Below are positions 18,596 through 26,130 of a DNA stretch of 64,000 nt, piece by piece (the stretch's first letter is position 1; every line of letters begins with the position of its first letter). The position numbers and the translations under genes are program-made. Below the pieces are notes generated by a model that worked only from the letters and a program-made list of their open reading frames with translations, did not search any database and was not told where the DNA came from. The stretch comes from Fertoeibacter niger (lineage in GTDB: Bacteria > Pseudomonadota > Alphaproteobacteria > Rhodobacterales > Rhodobacteraceae), in contig NZ_WHUT02000003.1 of NCBI RefSeq assembly GCF_009380135.2, positions 124,001 to 188,000 of the forward strand, given 5' to 3'.

Positions 18596-19333
18596 TTGTC
18601 CGCGCAAACCGCCTCTCCCGGCATAGTGCTGGAAAATGTCAGCTTCGCCGTGGCGGGAAACCCGATCCTGTCGGGGCTGACCGCGCATCTGACCGAACAG
18701 CGCATTGGCATTCTGGGGCGTAACGGGTCGGGCAAGACCACGCTGCTGCGGCTGCTGGCCGGGCTGGTCGGACCCACATCCGGGCGTATCCGCCTCAACG
18801 GCATTGATCCCGCAGCCGACCGCAAGGCGGCGCTGAACGCCATCGGCATCCTGTTCCAGAACCCCGATCATCAGATCATCTTTCCCACGGTGGAGGAGGA
18901 GCTGGCCTTTGGCCTGCGGCAAAAGGGGCACAGCGCACCGGCCGCACGGGCGCTGGCGCTGCTGGCACTGGCCGAACACGGGCGCGAACACTGGGCCTCG
19001 GCCTCGGTTCACAGCCTGTCGCAGGGCCAGCGGCATTTCCTGTGCCTGCTGTCGGTGCTGATCATGAGCCCGCAGACCATCCTGCTGGACGAGCCGTTTT
19101 CGGGGCTGGACCTGCCCACGCAAACCCGGCTGACGCGGCTCTTGTCAACCCTGCCGCAGCGGCTGGTGACGATCACCCACGACCCCGCGATGGTCGAGGG
19201 TTATGACCGCGTGCTGTGGCTGGCTGACGGGCGCATTCACCGCGACGGCCCGGCAGCCGAGGTGGCTGCGGAATTCCGGGCCGAGATGGCCCGGCTGGGC
19301 GACGCCGATGCTGACGCTGACCACCCCGTTTGA
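18596..19333 (+). CDS. bioM: Biotin ECF transporter ATPase BioM
   Basis: Energises biotin uptake with BioN and BioY. About 245 residues. Walker A ILGRNGSGKTTLLRLLAG, Q-loop LFQNPDHQIIFPTVEEELAFG (characteristic of CbiO-type ATPases), signature SLSQGQRHFLCLLS, Walker B TILLDEPFSGLD and switch histidine VTITHDP. The start is uncertain: a TTG at 18596 has GAAGG 9 bases upstream; a GTG at 18626 is another option; the longer open frame to 18374 crosses the terminator and is unlikely. It overlaps bioN by 26 bp. Confidence 0.9.
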   Translation: MSAQTASPGIVLENVSFAVAGNPILSGLTAHLTEQRIGILGRNGSGKTTLLRLLAGLVGPTSGRIRLNGIDPAADRKAALNAIGILFQNPDHQIIFPTVEEELAFGLRQKGHSAPAARALALLALAEHGREHWASASVHSLSQGQRHFLCLLSVLIMSPQTILLDEPFSGLDLPTQTRLTRLLSTLPQRLVTITHDPAMVEGYDRVLWLADGRIHRDGPAAEVAAEFRAEMARLGDADADADHPV

Positions 19334-19904
19334 AACGCCGCTGCACCGCCTGCCCGCCGGGCTGAAACTGGCGGCACTGGCGGGCACCACGCTGGTTCTG
19401 GTGCCGCTGGGCGATCTGCGGCTGATCGGGCTGGCGGCAGGCATGGTGGTGGCGCTGCATCTGGCGCTGGGGTGGCGGCTGACGCGCCATGCGGCGGCCA
19501 TGCTGCGCCCGCTTTGGCCGTTTCTGCTGGTCTTGGCGTTGTGGCATGGCATCACCGGGGCCTGGGCGGCCGGGCTGGGCATCGGGCTGAAGATGCTCAG
19601 CGCGGTGGCCTTGGCCAATCTGGTGACGATGACCACCCGGCTGGATGCTATGATTGCGGTGCTGGAGCGGGTGGCCGCCCCCCTTGCCCGCATCGGCCTG
19701 CAACCCCGGCTGCTGGCGCTGGCCATTGCGCTGGTCATCCGCTTTACCCCGGTGCTGCTGGACCGCGCACGGCAGTTGATAGAGGCCTGGCGCGCCCGCA
19801 ATCCCCGCCGGCCCAGCTGGCGCATCGTGCTGCCGGTGACGCTGATGGCACTGGACGAGGCCGATCACGTGGCCGAAGCCCTGCGCGCGCGGGGTGGCCT
19901 GTAG
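19308..19904 (+). CDS. bioN: Biotin ECF transporter transmembrane protein BioN
   Basis: The T-component of the biotin ECF importer, 198 residues with several hydrophobic helices. The cytoplasmic coupling motifs are visible as ARNPRRPSWRIV and ALRARGGL (the Ala-Arg-Gly type signature at the C-terminus). The ATG at 19308 gives MLTLTTPFETPLHRLPAGLK and overlaps bioM; the longer open frame from 19203 is a bioM overlap artefact. The TTTGCA array begins five bases after its stop. Confidence 0.9.
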   Translation: MLTLTTPFETPLHRLPAGLKLAALAGTTLVLVPLGDLRLIGLAAGMVVALHLALGWRLTRHAAAMLRPLWPFLLVLALWHGITGAWAAGLGIGLKMLSAVALANLVTMTTRLDAMIAVLERVAAPLARIGLQPRLLALAIALVIRFTPVLLDRARQLIEAWRARNPRRPSWRIVLPVTLMALDEADHVAEALRARGGL

Positions 19905-19908
19905 CTGG

Positions 19909-19971
19909 TTTGCACGGTTTGCAAAGGCAATTTGCAGAGCGTATTTGCAAGATTTGTAGATAAAATTTGCA
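19909..19971 (+). promoter_or_regulatory. Phased TTTGCA hexamer array in the bioY leader
   Basis: TTTGCA occurs at 19909, 19918, 19931, 19944 and 19966, with the variant TTTGTA at 19953, all in the same orientation. Start-to-start spacings are 9, 13, 13, 9 and 13 bp. The copy at 19918 extends to a full TTTGCAAA, the PccR-type octamer. No such array occurs elsewhere in the window. It lies between bioN and bioY and overlaps a BioR-type box. Confidence 0.6.
19954..19963 (+). promoter_or_regulatory. BioR-type operator upstream of bioY
   Basis: TTGTAGATAA matches 9 of 10 positions of the alphaproteobacterial BioR box TTATAGATAA (family motif from memory). It lies about 100 bp upstream of bioY, where BioR boxes are known in this group. 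BioR itself is not in the window. Confidence 0.65.
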
Positions 19972-20059
19972 GATTAGCCGGAAAATGTGGCGTCGAGGCT
20001 TGACCCATGACGCAAAATATCCGCCAAAAGGCGCAAAGACCGAAAGGGGACACCGGATC

Positions 20060-20599
20060 ATGGAACGCAACCTTACCCATATCGCCTTGTTCGCCGCATT
20101 GATCGCGGTGCTGGGGCTGGTGCCGAAGATTGATCTGGTGGCCGTGCCGATCACCGCGCAGTCGCTGGGCATCATGCTGTGCGGCACGGTGCTGGGCGCG
20201 AAACGCGGCGCGCTTGCCGTGCTGCTGTTTCTGGCGCTGGTGGCGCTGGGTCTGCCGCTGCTGGCGGGCGGGCGCGGCGGGCTTGGCGTGTTCGTCGGGC
20301 CATCGGCAGGCTATCTGGTGGGGTTTCCTCTGGGCGCCTTTGTGGCAGGCTGGATCGTGGAAAAATGGTCGGCCCCCATCGGCATCGCCGCCTTGGCTGG
20401 GGCCTTTGCCGGCGGCATCGTTGTGGTCACGCTTTGCGGAATCGCCGGCATGGCCCTGGTGCTGGGCAAGACCCTGCCCGAGGCCACGCTGCTGGCCCTG
20501 CCGTTTCTGGCTGGTGATCTGCTGAAAGTGGCGATCTGCGCCGCCCTGACACGCGGCCTGGCGCGGCTGCGCCCCGAGGCGCTGCTGTCGCGGGCCTGA
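20060..20599 (+). CDS. bioY: Biotin transporter substrate-binding protein BioY
   Basis: The S-component that binds biotin in the membrane, 179 residues with six helices. Seen: MERNLTHIALFAALIAV, PKIDLVAVPITAQSLGIMLCG (the BioY signature with VPITAQSLG), GAKRGALAVLLFLALVALGLPLLAGGRGG, and GPSAGYLVGFPLGAFVAG. The ATG at 20060 has AAAGGGGA upstream; the longer open frame to 19967 lies in the regulatory region. It is downstream of bioMN but has its own regulated leader, and is followed after 5 bp by a nitroreductase gene. Confidence 0.95.
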   Translation: MERNLTHIALFAALIAVLGLVPKIDLVAVPITAQSLGIMLCGTVLGAKRGALAVLLFLALVALGLPLLAGGRGGLGVFVGPSAGYLVGFPLGAFVAGWIVEKWSAPIGIAALAGAFAGGIVVVTLCGIAGMALVLGKTLPEATLLALPFLAGDLLKVAICAALTRGLARLRPEALLSRA

Positions 20600-20604
20600 G
20601 GCCG

Positions 20605-21303
20605 GTGGCGACACCCGCCGATCCGGGGGCGGAATTTTCCGCTCTGGCCCGTTCGCGGCGGTCGGTGCGTGCATTCCGCCCCGACCCCGTGCCGCGCGCC
20701 ATGGTCGAGGCGCTGCTGGAAACCGCGCGCACGGCACCTTCCGGTGCCAACCTGCAACCGGGGCGGTTCATCGCGCTGGCGGGCGCACCATTGGCCGCGC
20801 TGGTCGCCGAACTGGAGACGGCGCTGGATGCGGGCCGCCCGCCGGTGGCCGAATATGCCTGGTTCCCCGATCCGATGCCCGCCACGCTGAAGGCACGCCA
20901 GCGCGCGGCGGGCTATGCGCTTTACACAGCACTGGGGATCGACCGGCGCGATCTGGCCAGGCGGCGCGCGCAGTTCCGCCGCAACTTCCGGTTTTTCGAT
21001 GCGCCGGTGGGGATCGTGGTGACGCTGGAGCGCAGCATGGGGCCGGGTGCGTTTCTTGACCTGGGCATGGCGATGCAGACGCTGCACCTTGCCGCCACGG
21101 CGGCGGGGCTGGCCAGTTGCGGCATCGGTGCCTTGGCGCAGCATGCCGATGTGGTGCAGCAGAGCCTGAGCTTGCCGCCGCAGGAGATGGTGATCTGCGG
21201 TCTGGCACTGGGGTATGAAGACCCCGCAGCCCCGGCCAATGCCACCCGCACCAACCGCGCCGATCTGGCCGATTATGCGGAACTGCGCGGGTTTGAACGC
21301 TGA
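20605..21303 (+). CDS. Nitroreductase family flavoprotein
   Basis: An FMN-dependent nitroreductase-fold protein of 232 residues. The FMN-binding start LARSRRSVRAFRPDPVPRAMVEALLETARTAPSGANLQPG is diagnostic of the superfamily; FLDLGMAMQTLHLAATAAGLASCGIGAL and GLALGYEDPAAPAN complete it, all PnbA-like. The GTG start follows bioY by 5 bp, so it is probably in the bioY operon; whether it is linked to biotin metabolism is unknown. Substrate cannot be inferred. Confidence 0.9.
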   Translation: MATPADPGAEFSALARSRRSVRAFRPDPVPRAMVEALLETARTAPSGANLQPGRFIALAGAPLAALVAELETALDAGRPPVAEYAWFPDPMPATLKARQRAAGYALYTALGIDRRDLARRRAQFRRNFRFFDAPVGIVVTLERSMGPGAFLDLGMAMQTLHLAATAAGLASCGIGALAQHADVVQQSLSLPPQEMVICGLALGYEDPAAPANATRTNRADLADYAELRGFER

Positions 21304-21375
21304 GGCCAGACGGTAGCCGGCGTGACAGCGGGGGTTTCACACCCCGGCCTTGCCACTGGCAATGCGTTCTTCGCT

Positions 21376-21400
21376 GAAAACCTTCCACTGGAGGGTTTTC
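21376..21400. terminator. Strong inverted repeat between convergent nitroreductase and thiolase genes
   Basis: A 25-base sequence pairs end to end (GAAAACC ... GGTTTTC with inner TCCA/TGGA; one G-T pair, one-base centre). It lies in a 181-bp gap between convergent stops and can act as a terminator on both strands. Confidence 0.55.
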
Positions 21401-21484
21401 CGGGCGCTCATTACCCCCCATGAGATATCTTTCTCTGGAAAGAGGTGAAAGACGGTTTGTTCACGGGTGGCGGGTGCGAAAGCG

Positions 21485-22579
21485 TCACTCCGCCTGCAAC
21501 ACCAGCGCGGTTCCGATGCCGCCTGCCGCCGCGATGGTGGCCAGCCCGTAACCCGCCTGCAGGTCGTGGAACAGCCTGACCGCCAGCACCGCGCCCGAGG
21601 CCCCGACGGGATGGCCGCGCGCCAGCGCCCCGCCGCCCGTGTTCACGCGCGCGGGGTCCAGCCCCGCGCCTTGCACACAGGCGATGGCCTGCACGGCATA
21701 AGCCTCCATCACCTCGGCCAAGGCCAGATCGCTGGCCGCCAGCCCGGCCTGTGTCAGGGCGCGCGCGATGGCGGCCACCGGGGCCAGCCCCGGCTCTTCC
21801 GGCCGCCCGCCAAGCGTGGCACCGGCCGCCAGCCGCAGGGCACGCGGCAGGTTTCGCGCCACACGGTCTGACACCACAAGGCCAAAGGCCGCGCCATCCG
21901 CCGCCACAGCGGCATTGGCCGCCGTGATGCTGCCCGCCAGCACCCGCGCCCGTGCGGCCAGTGCTGGGGTCAGCGCGCGGGCAAAGCCATCGGCTGACCC
22001 CTGCGGCAAGGCCACAATCTCGGGCCCTGCCCCGGCCGCCATGGCCTTGGCATGGCTTGCCACTACCCAGTCGTCCTGCTTGGCCCGGGTGATGCCCAAG
22101 GCCTGCGCCAGCGCCTCCGCCGCCATCACCATCGGCGGATCGCGGTCGGGCCAGGGGGTGAAGGGCGGCTGGTCATAGGCCAGCGCAGGCCCGCCATCCG
22201 GGTCGGTGCGCAGGCGCAGGGGGCGGCGGGAATAGCTTTCCACCCCGCCTGCCAGCACCACATCGGCCTGCCCCGCCAGGATCAGCGCGCGGGCGATCAG
22301 CAGCGCATCAAGGCCCCCGGCGCATTGCCGGTCCAGCGTCACGCCCGCCACTGTTTCCGGCAGGCCCGCCGCCAGCGCCACCAGCCGCGCAGGGTTGCCC
22401 CCGGCCCCCAGCGCATTCGACAGCACCAGTTCATCCACCGCGCCCGGGGCGATGCCCGCATCGGCCAGACAGGCCGCGATCACCGGTGTGGCCAGATCGG
22501 CCAGCCCCAGCCGGGCAAAGGCCCCGCCGCGCGGCATCACCGCCGTGCGCCGGGCGGCCACCAGCCAGGCGGCGGTCAC
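21485..22579 (-). CDS. Thiolase-fold acyltransferase lacking the second catalytic cysteine
   Basis: A 364-residue thiolase family protein. The nucleophile motif DRQCAGGLDA (Cys86) and the histidine motif GGGALARGHPVGASGA (His323) are intact. The C-terminal catalytic cysteine, found as CAAGG in FadI-type thiolases or CxGGG in others, is replaced by alanine (IAAAGGIG, Ala350). It is somewhat shorter than the usual 390 residues. It may be a condensing or acyl-transfer enzyme rather than a reversible thiolase; substrate unknown. Its start overlaps the end of the acyl-CoA ligase gene by 4 bp, so the two are translationally coupled. It is the last gene of an aroQ-aldolase-ligase-thiolase operon. 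Confidence 0.85.
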   Translation of the reverse strand: MTAAWLVAARRTAVMPRGGAFARLGLADLATPVIAACLADAGIAPGAVDELVLSNALGAGGNPARLVALAAGLPETVAGVTLDRQCAGGLDALLIARALILAGQADVVLAGGVESYSRRPLRLRTDPDGGPALAYDQPPFTPWPDRDPPMVMAAEALAQALGITRAKQDDWVVASHAKAMAAGAGPEIVALPQGSADGFARALTPALAARARVLAGSITAANAAVAADGAAFGLVVSDRVARNLPRALRLAAGATLGGRPEEPGLAPVAAIARALTQAGLAASDLALAEVMEAYAVQAIACVQGAGLDPARVNTGGGALARGHPVGASGAVLAVRLFHDLQAGYGLATIAAAGGIGTALVLQAE

Positions 22580-23832
22580 AACCCGGCCTCCAGCGCCCGA
22601 AGATCGGTCTTGCCCGAGGGCAGCAGTGGCCAGTTATCCCGCCAATGCAACCGCCGGGGGGCCTTCAGCGGGCCGAACCGCGCGCGGCAGGCCGCCAGCA
22701 GCGCCGGTTCCGCCGCCGGGTCGCCGCACAGCACCGCCTCGATCACATGGCCGCGCAACCCGTCGGGCCGCGCGATGACCGCCACTTGAACGACACCCGG
22801 CAGGCCCGCCATCCATGCCTCGATCTCCTCGGGAAACACGTTCTGGTCGGCCACTGTCACCATGCGCCCGGCCCGCCCGGCCAGATGCAACTGCCCGCGC
22901 AGCATCCGGCCATAGTCACCGGGCCAGAGCCAGCCCCGGTCCCAGACCGCGCCACCCCGGTCCGCCCCGGCGTAATCCTGAAACAGATAGGGCGAGCGCA
23001 CCCAGATGGCCCCCACCTCTCCTTCGATCACCGGCGCCCCCGCCGCATCGCGCAAAGCAATCTCCACTCCCGGATAGGGCTGGCCCACCGCGCCGCCATC
23101 GGTGGCGGCATCCGCCAGGGCGATGAAACTGGCCTCGGCCGCGCCGTAGAATTCCCGCATCTCGGCCCCCGGGCACATATCGGCCAAGGCCGCGCTCAAT
23201 GGCGCATCCAGCGCGGCCCCGCCCACCAGCACCACGCGTAGCGCGGGCAGCGCGGGCCCGCCCGCCGCCACCAGCAGCCGCAACTGGGCGGGGGTGGCAT
23301 ACAGCACTTCACCCCCCCGCGCTGCCAGCGCGCGGCGTTGCCGGTCGGGGCGCAGACCCTCAAGCAGATGCAGAGCCGCGCCCAGATGCACCGCCTCGAC
23401 CGCCGCATACAGTGCCAGCGACTGCACCAGCCGCCCCAGCACGGCCACCGGCACGCCCGGCCCGATGCCGAACAGGCGCGCATTCACCGCGAAGCTGGCA
23501 ATCCATGATGCCTGGGTCCGCCTTATGCGCCGCGCGGCCCCCGAACTGCCCGAGGTCAGCGTCTCGAACACCGGCACCGGGCCAGCCACGGGCGGCGGCG
23601 CATCGGGCAGGCCCACGCGGAACGCCAGCCCCGCCGCTGCCGCGGCAAAGACCGCCTGCACCGCCGCCCCCGCCGGGCGATCCGCGATCACAGATACGGG
23701 CAGCGCCGCCATGCCCGGCCCGATCGACACCGTGTCGCCATCCGTGACCACAGCCGCCGCATGCCAGCAGAACCGATCCTGCACCCCCGGCCCTTTCATC
23801 CTGGCAAAAACAGCGGCACGGCAGGCCTGCAA
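22576..23832 (-). CDS. AMP-binding acyl/aryl-CoA synthetase, short form
   Basis: An ANL-superfamily ligase of 418 residues, about 100 shorter than usual at the N-terminus. Core motifs are present: P-loop TLTSGSSGAAR, FYGAAEASF, WPGDYGRM, the hinge GRAGRMVTVADQNVFPEEIE and the A10 lysine PSGKTDLRAL. It should adenylate a carboxylic acid and form a CoA thioester; substrate unknown. The start is uncertain: the frame opens at a TTG (23832), and an ATG at 23799 lies in a dispersed-repeat copy. It is 15 bp after the HpcH-type aldolase and overlaps the thiolase by 4 bp. Confidence 0.8.
   Translation of the reverse strand: MQACRAAVFARMKGPGVQDRFCWHAAAVVTDGDTVSIGPGMAALPVSVIADRPAGAAVQAVFAAAAAGLAFRVGLPDAPPPVAGPVPVFETLTSGSSGAARRIRRTQASWIASFAVNARLFGIGPGVPVAVLGRLVQSLALYAAVEAVHLGAALHLLEGLRPDRQRRALAARGGEVLYATPAQLRLLVAAGGPALPALRVVLVGGAALDAPLSAALADMCPGAEMREFYGAAEASFIALADAATDGGAVGQPYPGVEIALRDAAGAPVIEGEVGAIWVRSPYLFQDYAGADRGGAVWDRGWLWPGDYGRMLRGQLHLAGRAGRMVTVADQNVFPEEIEAWMAGLPGVVQVAVIARPDGLRGHVIEAVLCGDPAAEPALLAACRARFGPLKAPRRLHWRDNWPLLPSGKTDLRALEAGL
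23791..23816 (-). repeat. Dispersed-repeat copy at the ligase start
   Basis: CCTTTCATCCTGGCAAAAAC resembles the core of the family found at 16639 and 55281. It overlaps the first codons of the AMP-binding ligase, making that start codon doubtful. Confidence 0.4.
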
Positions 23833-23847
23833 CGCCGGACCCGCACC

Positions 23848-24615
23848 TCAGGCGTCACGGAAATCCCGCGCCAGCGCCCGTGCCGCCCGCACCATCAGCG
23901 CGATATCCATGCCCACAGCGGTAAAGCGCGTGCCCCAGTCCATGCACTGACGGGCAAAGGCGGGGTCCAGCGTCAGGATGCCCGCAGGCTTGCCGGTGCG
24001 CACGATACGGCGGATGGCATCCTCGATGGCGGCTACCACCGCAGGGTGCCCTAACTCGCCCGGATGGCCCATGCTGGCCGCCAGATCGGCGGGGCCGATG
24101 AAGAGGGCGTCCACGCCATCGACCATGGCAATCGCCTCGATCCGGGACAGCGCCTCGGCGGTTTCCACCTGCACGATCAGGCACAGCTCTTGCGCCGCCT
24201 GCTGGGCGTAATCGGCCACGGCGCCGAAACGGCTGGCCCGCGTCATGCCCGCCACGCCCCGGATGCCGCCGGGGGCATAGCGCATGGCCGCCACCGCCGC
24301 CCGCGCCTCATCGGGGTTCTGCACATAGGGGATCAGCAGCGTCTGCGCTCCCAGATCCAGCAATCGCTTGATCAGCACCGGGTCATTGGATGCTGGCCGC
24401 ACCACCGCGCTGACCGGATAGGGGGCCATCGCCTGCATCATCGCCAGCGTGTCGGGCACGTCGGTCAGCGCGTGTTCAGTGTCGATGACGATCCAGTCAA
24501 AGCCGCAACCTGCCAGCGCCTCGGCCACCAAGGGGCCGGGCAGCGAGTTCCACAGGCCGATCTGCTGGCGGCCAGCCGCCAGCGCATGTTTGAACGGGTT
24601 GGGCGGCAGATCCAT
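23848..24615 (-). CDS. HpcH/HpaI family aldolase
   Basis: A class II pyruvate-dependent aldolase fold, 255 residues, TIM barrel. Diagnostic stretches: GLWNSLPGPLVAEALAGCGFDWIVIDTEHA, VVRPASNDPVLIKRLLDLGAQTLLIPYVQN, IVQVETAEALSRIEAIA and DALFIGPADLAASMG. It retains the metal-binding Glu and Asp of the QVET and GPADL motifs. Members cleave 4-hydroxy-2-oxoacids such as HpaI and GarL substrates; the exact substrate is unclear. It starts 9 bp after aroQ and precedes the ligase, suggesting one operon. Confidence 0.88.
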   Translation of the reverse strand: MDLPPNPFKHALAAGRQQIGLWNSLPGPLVAEALAGCGFDWIVIDTEHALTDVPDTLAMMQAMAPYPVSAVVRPASNDPVLIKRLLDLGAQTLLIPYVQNPDEARAAVAAMRYAPGGIRGVAGMTRASRFGAVADYAQQAAQELCLIVQVETAEALSRIEAIAMVDGVDALFIGPADLAASMGHPGELGHPAVVAAIEDAIRRIVRTGKPAGILTLDPAFARQCMDWGTRFTAVGMDIALMVRAARALARDFRDA

Positions 24616-24624
24616 CGGCTCTCC

Positions 24625-25071
24625 TCAGTTCAGCAGGGTTTTTGCGCGGCGCAGGGCCAGCAGATAGCCCTCGGTGCCGAAACCGGCAATCACCCCGTCA
24701 GCGCGCAGGCTGACATAGGAGTGGTGGCGAAAGCCTTCGCGCTTGTGGACGTTGGAGATATGCACCTCCAGCACCGGGCCTTCGAACGCATGCAGCGCAT
24801 CAAGGATGGCCACGGATGTATGGGTATAGGCGGCGGGGTTGATGATGATCGCGGCACCCTGTTCGCGCGCCTCATGCACCCAGTCCACGATGGCCCCCTC
24901 GTGGTTCGACTGGTGAAAGCGGATGGTCAGGCCCAAGTCCTCGGCCAGCGCCGCGCAGCGGTCGGCCACATCGGCCAGCGTCTCGCGGCCATAGATCTCG
25001 GGCTGGCGCTTGCCCAGCAGGTTCAGGTTGGGGCCGTTGAGGATGTAGACGGGTTTTTTCGGCACTTGCAT
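24625..25071 (-). CDS. aroQ: Type II 3-dehydroquinate dehydratase
   Basis: Converts 3-dehydroquinate to 3-dehydroshikimate in the shikimate pathway (or quinate use). 148 residues, normal. Seen: [21 protein letters not shown] with the catalytic Tyr, [57 protein letters not shown] and [11 protein letters not shown]. It heads a four-gene minus-strand cluster with an aldolase, an AMP-ligase and a thiolase-like gene. Confidence 0.95.
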   Translation of the reverse strand: MQVPKKPVYILNGPNLNLLGKRQPEIYGRETLADVADRCAALAEDLGLTIRFHQSNHEGAIVDWVHEAREQGAAIIINPAAYTHTSVAILDALHAFEGPVLEVHISNVHKREGFRHHSYVSLRADGVIAGFGTEGYLLALRRAKTLLN

Positions 25072-25172
25072 CGGTCCTTTGTAGGATCAATGCGACGATA
25101 GCGATTTTCGCAGGACCGGCAAGCGGGGCCACGCCAACCGCACCCGATGGGCAGCGGGGGGGGCGGCCCGGC

Positions 25173-26039
25173 TCAGGCCACCTTTTCCAGCGCCACATCG
25201 GGGGCCAGACCCAAAGCGCGGCAGACCTGCAAGGTCAGATGCGGCTTGTTCAGCGTGTAGAAATGCAGATCCTCCACCCCGCCCTCGATCAGCCTTGTGC
25301 AGAGCGTGGTGCATTGGGTCAGCGCCAGCAATTCCTCTCGGCCATCCCGGGCGGCCATGGCAAAAGCCTCGTCCAGACGTGCCGGCACCGAGGTGCCGCA
25401 GCGGGCGGCGAATTTCTTTGTTCCCGCCCAGCTTTGCACCGGCAGGATGCCGGGGATGATCGGCGCGGAGATGCCCTCTTTCGCGCAGGCATCGCGGAAG
25501 CGGAAGAACGTGTCGGCATCAAAGAAGAACTGGGTGATGGCGCTGCTGGCCCCGGCGTCGATCTTGCGTTTCAGCCAGCGCACATCGGCCAAGGGATCGG
25601 CGGCATCGGGGTGCGGTTCGGGATAGGCACCCACGCGGATTTTGAACTTGCCGCTGGCCGCCAGCGATTCGATCAGCTCGACCGAATGGGCGAACCCCAG
25701 CGGATGCGGCACGAAACGGCTGGCACCTTTGGGCGCATCGCCGCGCAGGGCGACAATCTCGGTCACGCCCGCCTCGGCGTAAGCCTCGGCAATCGCGAGG
25801 GTTTCGGATTTCGTTGCATCCACGCAGGTCAGGTGCGCGGCCACGTTCAGCCCGTAATTCCTGCCGATGGTCGTCACCGCCTCATGCGTCAGCCGCCGGG
25901 TGGTGCCGCCTGCGCCATAGGTCACTGACGCGAAGGCGGGTTTCAGCGGGGCCAGCATCTGCACCGTTTCCCACAGGCGGAAAGACGCATCCAGCGTCTG
26001 CGGCGGGAAGAATTCGAACGAGATGCGCGGTGCGGACAT
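25173..26039 (-). CDS. metF: Methylenetetrahydrofolate reductase
   Basis: Reduces 5,10-methylene-THF to 5-methyl-THF for methionine synthesis, FAD-dependent. 288 residues. Motifs: ISFEFFPPQTLDASFRLWET, FASVTYGAGGTTRRLTHEAV, NVAAHLTCVDATKSE, VALRGDAPKGASRF and GAYPEPHPDAADPLADVRWLK. The ATG at 26039 has AGAAGGAG upstream; the longer frame to 26072 is not needed. It is divergent from a metR-type gene, with a MetR-like site between them. Confidence 0.95.
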   Translation of the reverse strand: MSAPRISFEFFPPQTLDASFRLWETVQMLAPLKPAFASVTYGAGGTTRRLTHEAVTTIGRNYGLNVAAHLTCVDATKSETLAIAEAYAEAGVTEIVALRGDAPKGASRFVPHPLGFAHSVELIESLAASGKFKIRVGAYPEPHPDAADPLADVRWLKRKIDAGASSAITQFFFDADTFFRFRDACAKEGISAPIIPGILPVQSWAGTKKFAARCGTSVPARLDEAFAMAARDGREELLALTQCTTLCTRLIEGGVEDLHFYTLNKPHLTLQVCRALGLAPDVALEKVA

Positions 26040-26083
26040 GGGAAGGCTCCTTCTGATGCCCCCTTGTCGCAAAATCTGTGATG

Positions 26084-26096
26084 TGAGACAAATTCA
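26084..26096. promoter_or_regulatory. MetR-like operator between metF and metR
   Basis: TGAGACAAATTCA matches the MetR consensus TGAA-N5-TTCA except for one base. It lies in the 91-bp divergent promoter. Confidence 0.6.
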
Positions 26097-26130
26097 TAAT
26101 CTTCAAGATCTATATGAGGAAAACCGCAGG

